From: Streptomyces sp. P9-A2
GTDB taxonomy: Bacteria; Actinomycetota; Actinomycetes; Streptomycetales; Streptomycetaceae
DNA length: 64,000 nucleotides
Assembly (NCBI RefSeq): GCF_036634175.1
Contig: NZ_JAZIFX010000001.1
Coordinates: 8,060,001 to 8,124,000, forward strand
Direction: 5' to 3'
The notes beneath the pieces were generated by a model. That model was not told the origin of the DNA, made no database searches, and was given only the letters and a program-made list of their open reading frames with translations. Positions 1 through 10,414 of this stretch are shown one piece after another. Positions within the stretch are counted from its first letter, which is position 1; each line of letters starts with the position of its first letter. Both the position numbers and the translations under genes were made by a program.

Positions 1-309
1 CCCACCTCCCTGGGCAACGGCACCGTCTACATCGGGCGTCAGGCCGTGAACCAGGGCTACGACACGGTCCGCATCTCGGCCCACGAGCTCGGGCACATCC
101 TGGGCCTGCCGGACCGTAAGCCGGGACCCTGCTCCAGCCTGATGTCCGGCTCCAGCGCGGGGACCGCGTGCACCAACCGTTACCCGAACGCGGCGGAGAG
201 GGCGGAGGTCGAGGACAACTTCGCCGGTGCCCTCTCCGGAGCGCCGGAGGGGACGGAACGGGCAGGGGTGCCGGGACCGGCGCCTCGAGCCGTGCTGATC
301 AGGGACTGA
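1..309 (+). CDS. snapalysin-type (M7) zinc metalloprotease, 3' end only
   Basis: The gene enters from before the window; about 102 codons remain. The zinc motif HELGHILGLPD fits HExxHxxGxxD of the snapalysin (M7) family, small neutral proteases secreted by Streptomyces. After it come CSSLMSG and a second cysteine (TACTNRYPN), as in the snapalysin C-terminal disulfide and Met-turn region. The last ~25 residues are a low-complexity tail beyond the usual family end. A GTG at 46 is inside the domain and is not the start. The family call is firm; the N-terminal signal and propeptide cannot be seen. Confidence 0.88.
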   Translation, partial: PTSLGNGTVYIGRQAVNQGYDTVRISAHELGHILGLPDRKPGPCSSLMSGSSAGTACTNRYPNAAERAEVEDNFAGALSGAPEGTERAGVPGPAPRAVLIRD

Positions 310-508
310 CCGGCGGTCCCGCCGCGCACACGGGACCACCTCGCACGCCGCTCACCCGTCCGATGTGACTGTCGAGACGAAGGCGGCTATGGTTGACCCA
401 GGTCAAGGCGCCGGAACTCCCGGAGCCGGTCCGTGCGTTGGTGGTCCAAGGAAAGACGCCCCGCTTCCTGCGGGGAGATGCAGGTGCAAGGCCTGCCCAG
501 CGCTCCAC

Positions 509-583
509 GTCGTAGTCGCCCTTGCGGTAGGCGAGCTCGCCGTCCAGCATCGCGGCCGCGATGGCGAGGATGTCCTGCGCAAA
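509..583 (-). pseudogene. remnant of a TPR-type protein gene
   Basis: The minus strand reads FAQDILAIAAAMLDGELAYRK followed by GDYD, close to the repeat seen in Streptomyces tetratricopeptide proteins (typically MLDGELAYRRGD). Only about 25 residues keep this character. Reading on gives unrelated sequence, and the upstream side runs straight into the hairpin at 584-615. It looks like a scrap left by deletion. The resemblance is from memory. Confidence 0.3.
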
Positions 584-615
584 CCCCGCCCCCGAACCTC
601 CGTTCGGGGGCGGGG
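584..615. terminator. 14-bp perfect hairpin, bidirectional terminator
   Basis: CCCCGCCCCCGAAC (584-597) pairs perfectly with 602-615 around a 4-nt loop; four more pairs (579-582 with 617-620) follow after one mismatch. It lies between the convergent metalloprotease (ends 309) and serine protease (ends 669). There is no U tract, as is usual for Streptomyces terminators. Confidence 0.65.
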
Positions 616-668
616 CTTGCGTCGTTGGCGCTACGGGCCCTGAGTGCCGGCCGGGCCGTGGAGCCGGG

Positions 669-1838
669 TCACGCCGTGTGCAGGGTCAGCCCGTAGCGGC
701 CCAGGATCTCGTTGATCGGCTGGAACCAGGTCTCGCCCCCGGAGGAGCAGTTGCCCCAGCCGCCGGAAGTGACGCCCTGCGCCTGGTCACCGCTGATGAA
801 CGAGCCGCCCGAGTCGCCGCCTTCGGCGCAGACGCTCGTCTTCGTCATCTGATGCACCGCGCCCTGGCTGTAGTTGACGGTCTCGTTCTTGGCCAGGAGC
901 CTGCCGCAGTGCCAGCGGGTCGTGGAGCCCGAGCGGCAGATCGAGGCGCCGACCGGGGCCTCGTTGGAGCCGCGCACCAACTGGTCGGAGACCGTTCCCC
1001 AGCCGAGCACGACCGGAACCGTCCACCAGCCGCTGCCCACGTTGACCCACGCGTAGTCGTTGCCCGGGAACGAGGAGCCCTGGAAGTTGCCGATGTAGGA
1101 GCCGTCCCAGCCCCGCACCTGGCCGCCCACGCCGCCGCAGTGCCCGGCGGTCACGAAGCCGCCGTGGACCGAGAAGCCGATGGAGCAACGGACGTTGCCC
1201 GTGTAGTAGGGATCGCCACCCACCGTTCCGGCGGCGAAGGTCTCGGCGGCCGCCCGCACGGTGCGCACGGTGACCGGTCCTGCCTCGCGGGCCTCGGAGA
1301 GGAACCGCCGGACATCGTTGTCGGTCCGCTCGCCCTCGACGACGTTCACGACCACCGTGTTGGCGGCCGGGTCCACGGACCAACTGCTCACGCCCGACGG
1401 CGCGTCGAGGCGGTCCAGGCGCGACACGGTCGTGTCGAGCCGGTGAGCGCTGTGCTCGACGGTGCGGACGGCCGCACCGGAGGACCGGAGGCTGCGGACG
1501 GTGGCGGCGTCGGCGTCCGGGGTGACGGCGACGGTCAGCTTCTCGCTCTTCGCGTCGAACCAGGCGCCGCCGTACGCCGGTCCGGCGGTCTTGCGGGCCT
1601 TGGGCTCGAGTGCGGTGGCCCGCTGTTCGGCGGCGAGCCGTTCCTCGGCCTCGGCGGGGGAGAGGCCGAAGTCCCGCTGCATGGCTTGCAGCAGGGCGGT
1701 GGAGGCCGGCGCGGAGGCGGCGGGGGAGCCGGAACCGGGGGTGTCGCTCGCCGAGGCGGGCGGAGTGCCGGCCGCGGTCCAACTGCCGATCATGAGGAGT
1801 GCGGCCACGCAGGCACGCGTGAGTCCGGTGCGTCCCAT
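669..1838 (-). CDS. streptogrisin-type S1 serine protease, secreted preproenzyme
   Basis: 389 residues. A signal peptide (Arg-containing n-region, hydrophobic AALLMIGSW, ending near PASA) is followed by an alpha-lytic-protease-type propeptide (roughly residues 45-190) and a chymotrypsin-fold mature domain starting near VGGDPYY. The triad is visible: His in TAGHC, Asp in GNDYAW, Ser in GDSGGSF. Cysteine pairs (RCSIG/GHC, ICRSG/WHCG, CAEGG/GNCSS) match streptogrisins; there is no C-terminal chitin-binding module. The ATG at 1838 has GAAGGG 8 nt upstream and begins the signal peptide, so the in-frame extension to 1886 is rejected. A LacI-type palindrome lies about 50 bp upstream. Confidence 0.93.
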   Translation of the reverse strand: MGRTGLTRACVAALLMIGSWTAAGTPPASASDTPGSGSPAASAPASTALLQAMQRDFGLSPAEAEERLAAEQRATALEPKARKTAGPAYGGAWFDAKSEKLTVAVTPDADAATVRSLRSSGAAVRTVEHSAHRLDTTVSRLDRLDAPSGVSSWSVDPAANTVVVNVVEGERTDNDVRRFLSEAREAGPVTVRTVRAAAETFAAGTVGGDPYYTGNVRCSIGFSVHGGFVTAGHCGGVGGQVRGWDGSYIGNFQGSSFPGNDYAWVNVGSGWWTVPVVLGWGTVSDQLVRGSNEAPVGASICRSGSTTRWHCGRLLAKNETVNYSQGAVHQMTKTSVCAEGGDSGGSFISGDQAQGVTSGGWGNCSSGGETWFQPINEILGRYGLTLHTA

Positions 1839-1888
1839 GGAAGATGCCCTTCGTCGTTCCAGCGAGGTGGGGTGGAACAAACGCAATC

Positions 1889-1902
1889 TGAGAGCGCTCT
1901 CA
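1889..1902. promoter_or_regulatory. LacI-family-type operator, 14-bp palindrome
   Basis: TGAGAGCGCTCTCA is a perfect palindrome 51-64 bp upstream of the serine protease start. It differs from the known Streptomyces CebR (cellobiose repressor) box TGGGAGCGCTCCCA by one base in each half. Control of the protease by a sugar-responsive LacI regulator is inferred. Confidence 0.5.
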
Positions 1903-2412
1903 TCTGAGTCGGGCAGAGCCTAGCGGGCTTGGGCTATCAGGTCCATGCCAATGACGGAATCCGGTGCTTCGCCTGCCGGTTGCTCGCATGTGACAGGTAC
2001 TGGCGGGCCTCACCGGGGGCCGTGGGACGCATGGTGGTGAGTGGCGTCAGGCGGAAAGGGAAGGGTCGCCGGGCGGTCAGGGGCACGGGTGACCGGCCGC
2101 GTCGTCGGCCGTTCGGCTCCCGCGCCTTCCGGTCTCCCGCTCGGCGGCGGCCGGCTCCTCGCGCCGGGGGCGAAGCCGGACGGCGGGGTGAACGGCCCTT
2201 CCGTCGGGGCGGGGACGTGACCAGTGGTGCGGCAGCGGACAACGTGGCCGGCGCGTTCCGATGCGTGCCCAGTGACGATGCCCAGGCCTTGGCGACGACG
2301 GAGGAGCTCGGCACTACTGGAAGGCGTCCCGGGCGTACGTTCTGTGGGGGGGCTCGCCCGGTACCGGCCCGGTATGCCCACCCCCGCCGGGATGCACGTC
2401 GGGAGGTGACCG
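1903..2412. other. intergenic stretch without a convincing gene
   Basis: About 510 bases between the divergent protease and the small secreted protein. Long open frames exist on both strands, but all are Arg/Pro/Gly-rich translations without domains, typical of high-GC non-coding DNA. The promoters of both flanking genes should lie here; no clear -35/-10 pair was picked out. Confidence 0.5.
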
Positions 2413-2943
2413 GTGCGGCCTCGATGGGCGGCGGCGATGCTTCTGCTGACATCGGTACTGCTCCTGCACCTGTGCTCGCCCGCCGTCGGGGCGGAACGAC
2501 ATACGCGGCCCGACCGGTACATGGCGGCACACCCCATGTGCGCACACACCATGGCAGAACACCCCATGGCGGCGACCCGTCCCCTCGTGGGGCGTGCAGC
2601 CGTGTGCCGACCCACGAGCCCGGTTCACCACCCCGTCTCCGCGGCAGTCCTCGTGGCGTCTCTCCCGGCAGCCGTCCCGGCCCTCGCCCCGGACGACCCC
2701 GGCCCCCAGCGCGCGGGGAAGCCCTCTCCCGGTCTCCCGGACGCCGCACTGCACCTCCGTCTCGCCCGCTCACCGAGGACCGCCGGAGCGGCCGGGGCAT
2801 CGCACGCGGCGACGGACGTCCAGGCGGACGCGGTTCCCCCGGAGCGGGCCGCCCACGACGCGTACCCGTCAGGCACCCCACAAGGCGCGGAGCCGGCACT
2901 CCCGGCCCACGACGCCGGCCACCTGCAGACGTTCCGCTGCTGA
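2413..2943 (+). CDS. small secreted or membrane-anchored protein, unknown function
   Basis: 176 residues from a GTG with a strong ribosome site (GGAGG, 6-nt spacing). The N-terminus has a signal-like segment (MRPRWAAAMLLLTSVLLLHL), then a His/Met-rich stretch with repeated (A/E)HPM or AHTM motifs at residues 37-53, then an Ala/Pro-rich body ending in LQTFRC. The layout (hydrophobic N-terminus, His/Met-rich middle, short Cys-terminated tail) recalls DUF6153-type Streptomyces proteins, but I cannot confirm the family. His/Met clusters could bind a metal; that is speculation. It precedes the acetyltransferase by 130 bp. Confidence 0.5.
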   Translation: MRPRWAAAMLLLTSVLLLHLCSPAVGAERHTRPDRYMAAHPMCAHTMAEHPMAATRPLVGRAAVCRPTSPVHHPVSAAVLVASLPAAVPALAPDDPGPQRAGKPSPGLPDAALHLRLARSPRTAGAAGASHAATDVQADAVPPERAAHDAYPSGTPQGAEPALPAHDAGHLQTFRC

Positions 2944-3073
2944 ACCACGGCAGTACCGCCCGAGGCCTGCAGCACGCGGCCCGAGCACTGCCCGGCGACC
3001 CCACGCCCCGCACGGCACCGCGACAGGCAGGCCCTCGTGCGTCCCGGCACCCGTGACGACACAGGAGACCCGC

Positions 3074-4159
3074 ATGCCCCGAAAGCACCTTCTCGTTCTG
3101 CGGCCGGACGAACTCGGCCCCGGCGAGCACAAGACATGGAGACACCTGCGCAGCGAGTCCGGCGCACCGGAGAACCCGTTCCTCGATCCGGCATTCACCA
3201 CGGCCGTCGGGCACGGCAGGCCCGGTGCCAGGGTCGCCGTACTCCAGGAGGACGGCATCCCCGTCGGCTTCTTCCCGTACGAGAAGGGGCCGTTGGGGCA
3301 GGGCCGGGCCATCGGGCTCGGGGTGTCGGACAGCCAGGGAGCCGTCCTGCACCCCGGCATCCGGGTCGACCCCCGCCGGCTCTTGGCCGCCTGTGGGCTC
3401 TCCTCATGGGAGTTCGACAACCTGGAGGCCGGTCAGCACCTCTTCGTACCGCACGCCACCGAGCGACTCGTCAGCCCGGTCGTCGACATCGGTGAGGGCT
3501 TCGCGTCCTACACCGGACTGCTGCGGGCGAACGCGCCGGGCTTCCTCAAGCAGACCCTCGCCAAGGAACGCAGACTCGCCCGTCAGGTGGGAGAGGTGCG
3601 GTTCGTGTACGACGCGCGGGATCCGGACGCGTTCCGGGCACTGATGCGCTGGAAGTCCGCGCAGTACCGGCGCACCGGGCGCCGGGACCGGTTCGCGCAG
3701 CCGTGGATCACCGCTCTGGTGGAGCGGCTCGCGAGCGGCGACGACCCCGAATGCCGCGGGCTGCTCTCCGTGCTGTACGCCGCCGGCCGTCCCGTGGCCG
3801 CCCACTTCGGGCTGCGCTCGCCCACGGTCCTCTCCTGGTGGTTCCCGGCGTACGACCGCGACTACGGCAAGTACTCACCCGGGCTGGTGCTGCACCTGCG
3901 GATGCTGGAGGCCGCGGCGGCCGACGGGATCCGCACGGTCGACCTGGGCAGCGGCCCGGCCCGCTACAAGGACTCGCTGAAGACCCGTGAACTGCCCGTC
4001 TACGAAGGTGCCGTGGTGCGCCCGATGCCGGGCGGGGCCGCGTACCGCCTGAGCCGCGAACCGGGACGGGCCGCCCGCCGTTTCGTCCGCGACCGCCCCC
4101 GGCTGGCCGGTGCGGCGAGGCGCGCGCTGGAGGAAGCGGGCCGGCTGCGCGACCGGTGA
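3074..4159 (+). CDS. GNAT-fold acetyltransferase, CelD/BioF2-like
   Basis: 361 residues, ATG preceded by AGGAG. The pattern matches the Acetyltransf_6 (CelD/BioF2-like) family: an N-terminal half with NPFLDPAF and an FFPYEKGPLG strand, then the conserved C-terminal acyltransferase half with FLKQTLAKERRLAR, RWKSAQYRRTGR, AAHFGLRS, WWFPAYDRDYGKYSPGL and DLGSGPARYKD. Relatives transfer acyl groups to polysaccharide or peptide substrates. In Streptomyces such genes often sit beside acyl-AMP ligase and acyl-carrier genes, and a ligase remnant follows here, so an acyl-transfer role in a now damaged pathway is inferred. A strong terminator ends the unit. Confidence 0.8.
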   Translation: MPRKHLLVLRPDELGPGEHKTWRHLRSESGAPENPFLDPAFTTAVGHGRPGARVAVLQEDGIPVGFFPYEKGPLGQGRAIGLGVSDSQGAVLHPGIRVDPRRLLAACGLSSWEFDNLEAGQHLFVPHATERLVSPVVDIGEGFASYTGLLRANAPGFLKQTLAKERRLARQVGEVRFVYDARDPDAFRALMRWKSAQYRRTGRRDRFAQPWITALVERLASGDDPECRGLLSVLYAAGRPVAAHFGLRSPTVLSWWFPAYDRDYGKYSPGLVLHLRMLEAAAADGIRTVDLGSGPARYKDSLKTRELPVYEGAVVRPMPGGAAYRLSREPGRAARRFVRDRPRLAGAARRALEEAGRLRDR

Positions 4160-4170
4160 GGGCGTCCCTG

Positions 4171-4211
4171 CCGCACGCCACCGGCCGGGCACCCCGGCCG
4201 GTGGCGTGCGG
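4171..4211 (+). terminator. 19-bp perfect hairpin terminator
   Basis: Arms 4171-4189 and 4193-4211 pair without a mismatch around a 3-nt loop, 12 bp after the acetyltransferase stop. It also separates that gene from the truncated ligase that follows. Confidence 0.75.
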
Positions 4212-4239
4212 CGGCGCATGACAGGGCACCACACGGCAC

Positions 4240-5241
4240 GGGGTCGGGGCCATCAGCGCCGTCGCGGGCAGGGAGCCCGGTCACGCCGGACTGATCGCCC
4301 TGCCGCTTCACCACGACATGGGCCTCATCGGAGTCCTGACCTCCCTCGTCCGGGGCCTCGGCCTGGTGATCGAGGAGCCGGGCACCTTCCTGCGCAGACC
4401 CATGGCGGCCCTGCGGCTGATCCGTGACGCGGAGGGTGCGCACAGCGCGTTCCCCGACTTCATGCTGCGCTACCTCGCCGCCCGGATCGGTGAGGCGGCG
4501 GAGCCCGATCCCCAGCTGTTCCGCACCTGGCGCATCGTCTTCTGCGGAGCCGAACCCATCCGCCGGCGGTCCGTCGACGCCTTCCTCGCCGCCACCGGAC
4601 GCTGGGGATTCGACCCCACCGCCCTGGTGTTCTGCTCCGGACTCGCCGAGGCGGCACTGATGGCCACCTCGCACCGTTACGCGGACGCCGGCACCAGCTT
4701 TTGGACCGACGGGCCGGCCACGGCCGCATGCCTGGGCACCCCCGTGCCGGGGCTGGACCTGCGGGTCGTGGACGAGTCCGGCGCCGGCTGCGCGGACGCG
4801 GAGGCCGGCTCCGTACGACTGCGCGGCCCCACCCTGTTCGACGGCTACGACGGGGCGACCGATCACCGCACCACCTGGTTCGACACCGGCGACCTGGGGT
4901 GCCTGCGGTCGGGGCGGCTCCATCTGAGCGGCCGGCGTGGCGACCGCGTCAGTGTCAACGGGGTGAACGTCTTCGCCACGGACATCGAACAGGTGGCGGC
5001 GGCCGTGGCAGGGGTCGCCGAATGCGTCGTGCTGCCGCGCGGCGACTCGTTCGCCGTCGTCGTGCCCGAACGGGCCCGGCGCATCGACACCCGCCACCTG
5101 GCGACCTGTGTCACCACTGCCTTCGGCACGGCCCCCGAGGCCGTGATAGAGGTGTCGCACAGCGGCATCGCCCGGACCGCGAGCGGGAAGCCCGCGCGCA
5201 CCCACAGGGCCGCCCGGCTCGACCAGGGACTCCTGCGCTGA
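4240..5241 (+). pseudogene. fatty-acyl-AMP ligase, 5'-truncated
   Basis: The frame from about 4240 reads as the C-terminal ~330 residues of an ANL-superfamily acyl-AMP ligase: PLHHDMGLIGVL, the FCGAEPIR segment, GLAEAALMAT, the WFDTGDLG motif (ATP-ribose Asp) and GDRVSVNGVNVFATDIE near the hinge. The C-terminal domain ends with TASGKPAR, holding the Lys used in adenylation. The first ~200 residues with the phosphate-binding loop are absent, and an in-frame stop (TGA, 4219) sits just upstream of the homologous part. It starts only ~30 bp after a terminator and has no ribosome site, so it is probably silent. A deletion between the acetyltransferase end and the ligase interior explains this. Confidence 0.82.
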
Positions 5242-5359
5242 CCCAGGCCGCGTTTCCCCGAACAGGGGGCGTGCATCCGGCCGGCCCGGCATCGTGGGAC
5301 GGTTGGCGTGGGCCGGGGGAATGCGGCCGGGCATCGCGGGTAGTCGCGCGGTGTGATCG

Positions 5360-5830
5360 GTGAGTGAGGCGGATCGAATGGAAGCAGTTCCTGCCGGCGA
5401 AGAGGATCCGGTGTCCGGCGTACCGCGGCGGGCGTCCTACGTCCTGGACGGCGACGGCGCGTGGATAGCGGAGGCCCGGCGGCTGGCCGCCGCGTTCCTG
5501 ACGCGGGCTCAGGCGGAGGACGCGCTGCCCGTGTCGACCCGCGCGATGGAGGTCACCCAGCTCGTGGTGAGCGAGCTGGTCACCAACGCCCGCAAGTACG
5601 CGCCCGGTCCCGTCCGGCTGGACCTGCGCATCGCCGGAGACGCCCTCGAGGTGATGGTCCGGGACGGCAGCACCGCGCTGCCCGTGGCCGGGGCCGCGAA
5701 CCCGGACCGCGTGGGCCGGCACGGCCTGGAGATCGTGCTGGCCGTCGCCCGCGGGGTGGACGTGCAGCCCGAGCCGACCGGCAAACGCATCACGGCCCTC
5801 ATCTCCCTCATGGAGACCGGCGGCCGGTGA
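5360..5830 (+). CDS. RsbW-like ATP-binding (HATPase_c) regulatory protein
   Basis: 156 residues. Single-domain GHKL ATPase of the anti-sigma/serine-kinase type abundant in Streptomyces: N-box VVSELVTNARKYA, G1 box VMVRDGST and a G2-like GRHGLEIVLAVAR. There is no membrane segment or sensor. Such proteins usually hold a sigma factor or phosphorylate an anti-anti-sigma factor; no partner is adjacent, so the target is unknown. The start is the GTG at 5360; the ATG at 5378 is also possible. Confidence 0.85.
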   Translation: MSEADRMEAVPAGEEDPVSGVPRRASYVLDGDGAWIAEARRLAAAFLTRAQAEDALPVSTRAMEVTQLVVSELVTNARKYAPGPVRLDLRIAGDALEVMVRDGSTALPVAGAANPDRVGRHGLEIVLAVARGVDVQPEPTGKRITALISLMETGGR

Positions 5831-5871
5831 CGGTACCCGCCGGGGTGGCGCACGGTGCCGCACGGCGGCTT

Positions 5872-5913
5872 CCCGGTTCGGGCGCCGGGCAGGGGCCCGG
5901 CGCCCGAACCGGG
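5872..5913. terminator. 19-bp perfect hairpin between convergent genes
   Basis: Arms 5872-5890 and 5895-5913 match perfectly with a 4-nt loop. It lies between the stops of the HATPase gene (5830, plus) and the UvrA-like gene (5916, minus), and can serve both. Confidence 0.75.
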
Positions 5914-5915
5914 GC

Positions 5916-8315
<2,400 letters not shown>

Positions 8316-8407
8316 GCCGGTGGTGCCGTCCTCTCGTCTACGGTCCGTGGTCCTGGTGCCGGCCGGGGGCGCGGGGCCCCCGGCCGGCGGCGCGGCCGGG
8401 GCAGGGC

Positions 8408-8821
8408 TCAACGCAGCTCTTGAATGCGGATCAGGTTGCCCGAAGGGTCGCGGAAGGCGCAGTCGCGCACACCGTACGGCTGCTCGGTCGGCTCCTGGAC
8501 GACCTCGGCGCTGTCGGCCGCCTGCAGTTTCGCGAACGTGCCGTCGAGATCGTCGGTGGCCAGCAGCAGGCCCGCGTAGGTGCCCTTGGCCATCATCTCG
8601 GTGATCATGCGGCGTTCGTCGTCGGTCACACCGGGATCGGCGGCCGGCGGGGTCAGCACGATGGACGTGCCGGGCCGGTCGGCGGGACCGACGGTGATCC
8701 AGCGCATGCCGTCGTATCCGACGTCCTTGCGCACCTCGAAGCCGAGGGCGTCGCGGTAGAAGGCCAGGGAGGCCTCGGGGTCGTCGTGCGGGAGGAAACT
8801 CGCGTGAATGCTGATGTCCAT
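8408..8821 (-). CDS. VOC-fold (glyoxalase/bleomycin-resistance type) protein
   Basis: 137 residues with the two beta-alpha-beta-beta-beta repeats of the vicinal oxygen chelate fold: [21 protein letters not shown] in the first (shown as family signature) and [19 protein letters not shown] in the second. Family members include glyoxalases, dioxygenases and drug-binding proteins; the substrate cannot be told. It lies between an AraC-type regulator (stop 11 bp upstream) and the UvrA-like ATPase. The ATG at 8821 was chosen over the GTG at 8830; neither has a clear ribosome site, which suits translational coupling. Confidence 0.85.
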   Translation of the reverse strand: MDISIHASFLPHDDPEASLAFYRDALGFEVRKDVGYDGMRWITVGPADRPGTSIVLTPPAADPGVTDDERRMITEMMAKGTYAGLLLATDDLDGTFAKLQAADSAEVVQEPTEQPYGVRDCAFRDPSGNLIRIQELR

Positions 8822-8831
8822 GGACGTCACG

Positions 8832-9275
8832 CTAGAGGCGCCCGCCCCTGGACGCTTCTTGATTCCTGACCGGTCTGGTCACCTGCTTCGCCACACATGC
8901 CGGCATCCCCTCCGTCGCGTCGGCGGCACGGCGCCGGTAGACGCTGGGCGGCATGCCGACGAGTTCGCTGAAACGCGTGCTGAACGTGCCCAGCGACGAG
9001 CTGCCGACCGCGAAACAGACCTCGGTGACACTCAGGTCGCCGCGGCGCAGCAACGTCATCGCCCGCTCGATGCGCCGCGTCATCAGATAGCTGTACGGCG
9101 ACTCGCCGTACGCGGCCCGGAACTCCCGGCTCAGATGCCCGGCCGACATGTGCACGCCCCGGGCGAGCGCCTCGACGTCCAGCGGCCGCGCGTACTCCCG
9201 GTCGATCCGGTCACGGACCCGGCGCAGCCGCGCGAGATCGCGCAGCCGCTGTGCCGAGGTGGGTGAGCCGGTCAT
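8832..9275 (-). CDS. AraC-family transcriptional regulator (HTH only)
   Basis: 147 residues made almost entirely of an AraC/XylS double helix-turn-helix domain: DRIDREYARPLDVEALAR, HMSAGHLSREFRAAYGESP, LLRRGDLSVTEVCFAVGSSS and GTFSTRFSELVGMPPSVYRRR. No ligand-binding domain is present. The start at 9275 (MTGSP) is chosen because the longer frame to 10118 crosses msrA and two terminators. With the VOC and UvrA-like genes directly downstream on the same strand, it probably controls them. It is divergent from msrA. Confidence 0.87.
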   Translation of the reverse strand: MTGSPTSAQRLRDLARLRRVRDRIDREYARPLDVEALARGVHMSAGHLSREFRAAYGESPYSYLMTRRIERAMTLLRRGDLSVTEVCFAVGSSSLGTFSTRFSELVGMPPSVYRRRAADATEGMPACVAKQVTRPVRNQEASRGGRL

Positions 9276-9386
9276 ACGCGAGATCGTACACACGCCCGGC
9301 CCGCTCGCCGGCCGGGGTGGAATCCGCCGGGGCGTACGGCCGTGGACGGAACAACAGGGTTCCCGTCGTGGTTGTGACCGGTGCGT

Positions 9387-9404
9387 GTACGGCCGCGGCC
9401 GTAC
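9387..9404. promoter_or_regulatory. 18-bp perfect palindrome in a divergent promoter region
   Basis: GTACGGCCGCGGCCGTAC lies between the AraC-type regulator and msrA. Its position fits an operator, but a GC-rich palindrome of this kind can also occur by chance; no known box was matched. Confidence 0.3.
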
Positions 9405-9464
9405 GGGATCATGAGTGCGAGACGGACGGGTCCGTCGAAGGACGCGGGAGAAGGGCTGGACGAG

Positions 9465-9977
9465 ATGACGAGGACCGAGGAGAAGGCGCTGCTGGCGGGC
9501 GGCTGTTTCTGGGGCATGGAGGAGCTGATCCGCACGTTTCCGGGCGTCCTGAGCACACGCGTCGGCTACAGCGGCGGCGACGTCCCCAACGCCACGTACC
9601 GCGACCACGGCACCCACGCCGAGTCGATCGAGATCATCTACGACCCGGCGGTCACCGACTACCGCACGATCCTGGAGTACTTCTTCCAGATCCACGACCC
9701 GAGCACGAAGAACCGGCAGGGCAACGACATCGGGCCGAGCTACCGCTCCGCCGTCTTCTACTTCGACGACGAGCAGAAGCGCGTCGCCGAGGAGACGATC
9801 GCCGACGTCGACGCGTCGGGACTGTGGCCGGGGCCCGTGGTCACCGAGGTCGCACCGGCCGGCCCGTTCTGGCTGGCCGAGCCTGAGCACCAGGACTACC
9901 TCCAGCGGTACCCGGACGGCTACACCTGCCACTTCGTCCGCCCCGGCTGGCGCCTGCCCCGTCGCGCGCAGTCCTGA
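9465..9977 (+). CDS. msrA: peptide-methionine (S)-S-oxide reductase
   Basis: 170 residues. The MsrA active-site motif GCFWGMEE (catalytic Cys near residue 14) is followed by [21 protein letters not shown], the [17 protein letters not shown] segment and [15 protein letters not shown], all characteristic. It reduces methionine-S-sulfoxide in oxidised proteins, in the cytoplasm. The ATG at 9465 has GGGAGAAGG upstream; the longer frame from 9381 adds only Arg/Pro sequence. The C-terminal part ([10 protein letters not shown]) carries a Cys that may serve in recycling. Confidence 0.95.
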   Translation: MTRTEEKALLAGGCFWGMEELIRTFPGVLSTRVGYSGGDVPNATYRDHGTHAESIEIIYDPAVTDYRTILEYFFQIHDPSTKNRQGNDIGPSYRSAVFYFDDEQKRVAEETIADVDASGLWPGPVVTEVAPAGPFWLAEPEHQDYLQRYPDGYTCHFVRPGWRLPRRAQS

Positions 9978-10026
9978 GCCACTGAGGTTCCAGGACGTCG
10001 GACCGGGCGGCACCCACCACGGCCCA

Positions 10027-10064
10027 CCCAGGGGGCGCGCACGCGAGGCGGCGCGCCCCCTGGG
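10027..10064. terminator. first of two tandem perfect hairpins (14 bp)
   Basis: CCCAGGGGGCGCGC (10027-10040) pairs with 10051-10064 around a 10-nt loop, 50 bp past msrA. The next hairpin begins at the adjacent base. Confidence 0.65.
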
Positions 10065-10124
10065 CGTCGAGTGCTCCCCGGTGCTCCGGGCCGGACCGGC
10101 CGGAGCACCGGGGAGCACTCGACG
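10065..10124. terminator. second tandem hairpin, 25-bp perfect stem
   Basis: Arms 10065-10089 and 10100-10124 match over 25 bp with a 10-nt spacer, directly abutting the 14-bp hairpin. The pair lies between the convergent msrA and AhpD-like genes. The stem is unusually long for a simple terminator. Confidence 0.65.
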
Positions 10125-10376
10125 AGCCTGCCCTCGGCGGAGACCTCCCGCATCAGGGAGGAGATCTCCTCGGGCACGGGTGGGACGCTCTCACGGGTGA
10201 CGCCCGTCGTCGGGGGCCGGACGAGGTGGCCCCGCGGCTCCGGGGCCGTGGTGGACGGACGCTGTTCGGTGACTGCCGCGATCGCTCCGATCGCCGGGGT
10301 CGCGTCACCCACTTCGGCAGGGCGGACGAGGCGCCTGTGGCACGGCCGCCGCACCCCCGCTGCCGGGAGAGGGGCG
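10125..10376. other. no convincing gene
   Basis: Gap between the tandem hairpins and the terminator of the next minus-strand gene. A minus-strand frame (9920-10411) crosses it but runs through the hairpins, lacks a ribosome site and has no recognisable domain. I see nothing else here. Confidence 0.45.
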
Positions 10377-10407
10377 CTGTCCGCTCCGGCACGGCCGGAG
10401 CGGACAG
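10377..10407 (-). terminator. 14-bp perfect hairpin terminator
   Basis: CTGTCCGCTCCGGC (10377-10390) pairs with 10394-10407 around a 3-nt loop, 8 bp beyond the stop of the AhpD-like gene. Confidence 0.7.
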
Positions 10408-10414
10408 CCACCCG

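Noticed and set aside
561..1907. Plus-strand open frame of 448 codons opposite the serine protease
   Set aside because: Antisense shadow of a clearly identified gene; Gly/Arg/Val-biased translation, no ribosome site, no domain.
1929..3352. Long open frames on both strands through the intergenic region and acetyltransferase start
   Set aside because: Arg/Pro/Gly-rich shadows. The supported genes here start at 2413 and 3074 with good ribosome sites.
4240..5241. The truncated ligase as a complete stand-alone protein from ATG 4318
   Set aside because: No ribosome site before 4318, the ATP phosphate-binding loop is missing, and homologous residues extend upstream of that ATG.
9920..10411. Minus-strand frame of 163 codons between msrA and the AhpD-like gene
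   Set aside because: It runs through two perfect hairpins and into the msrA coding end, lacks a ribosome site and no family was recognised.
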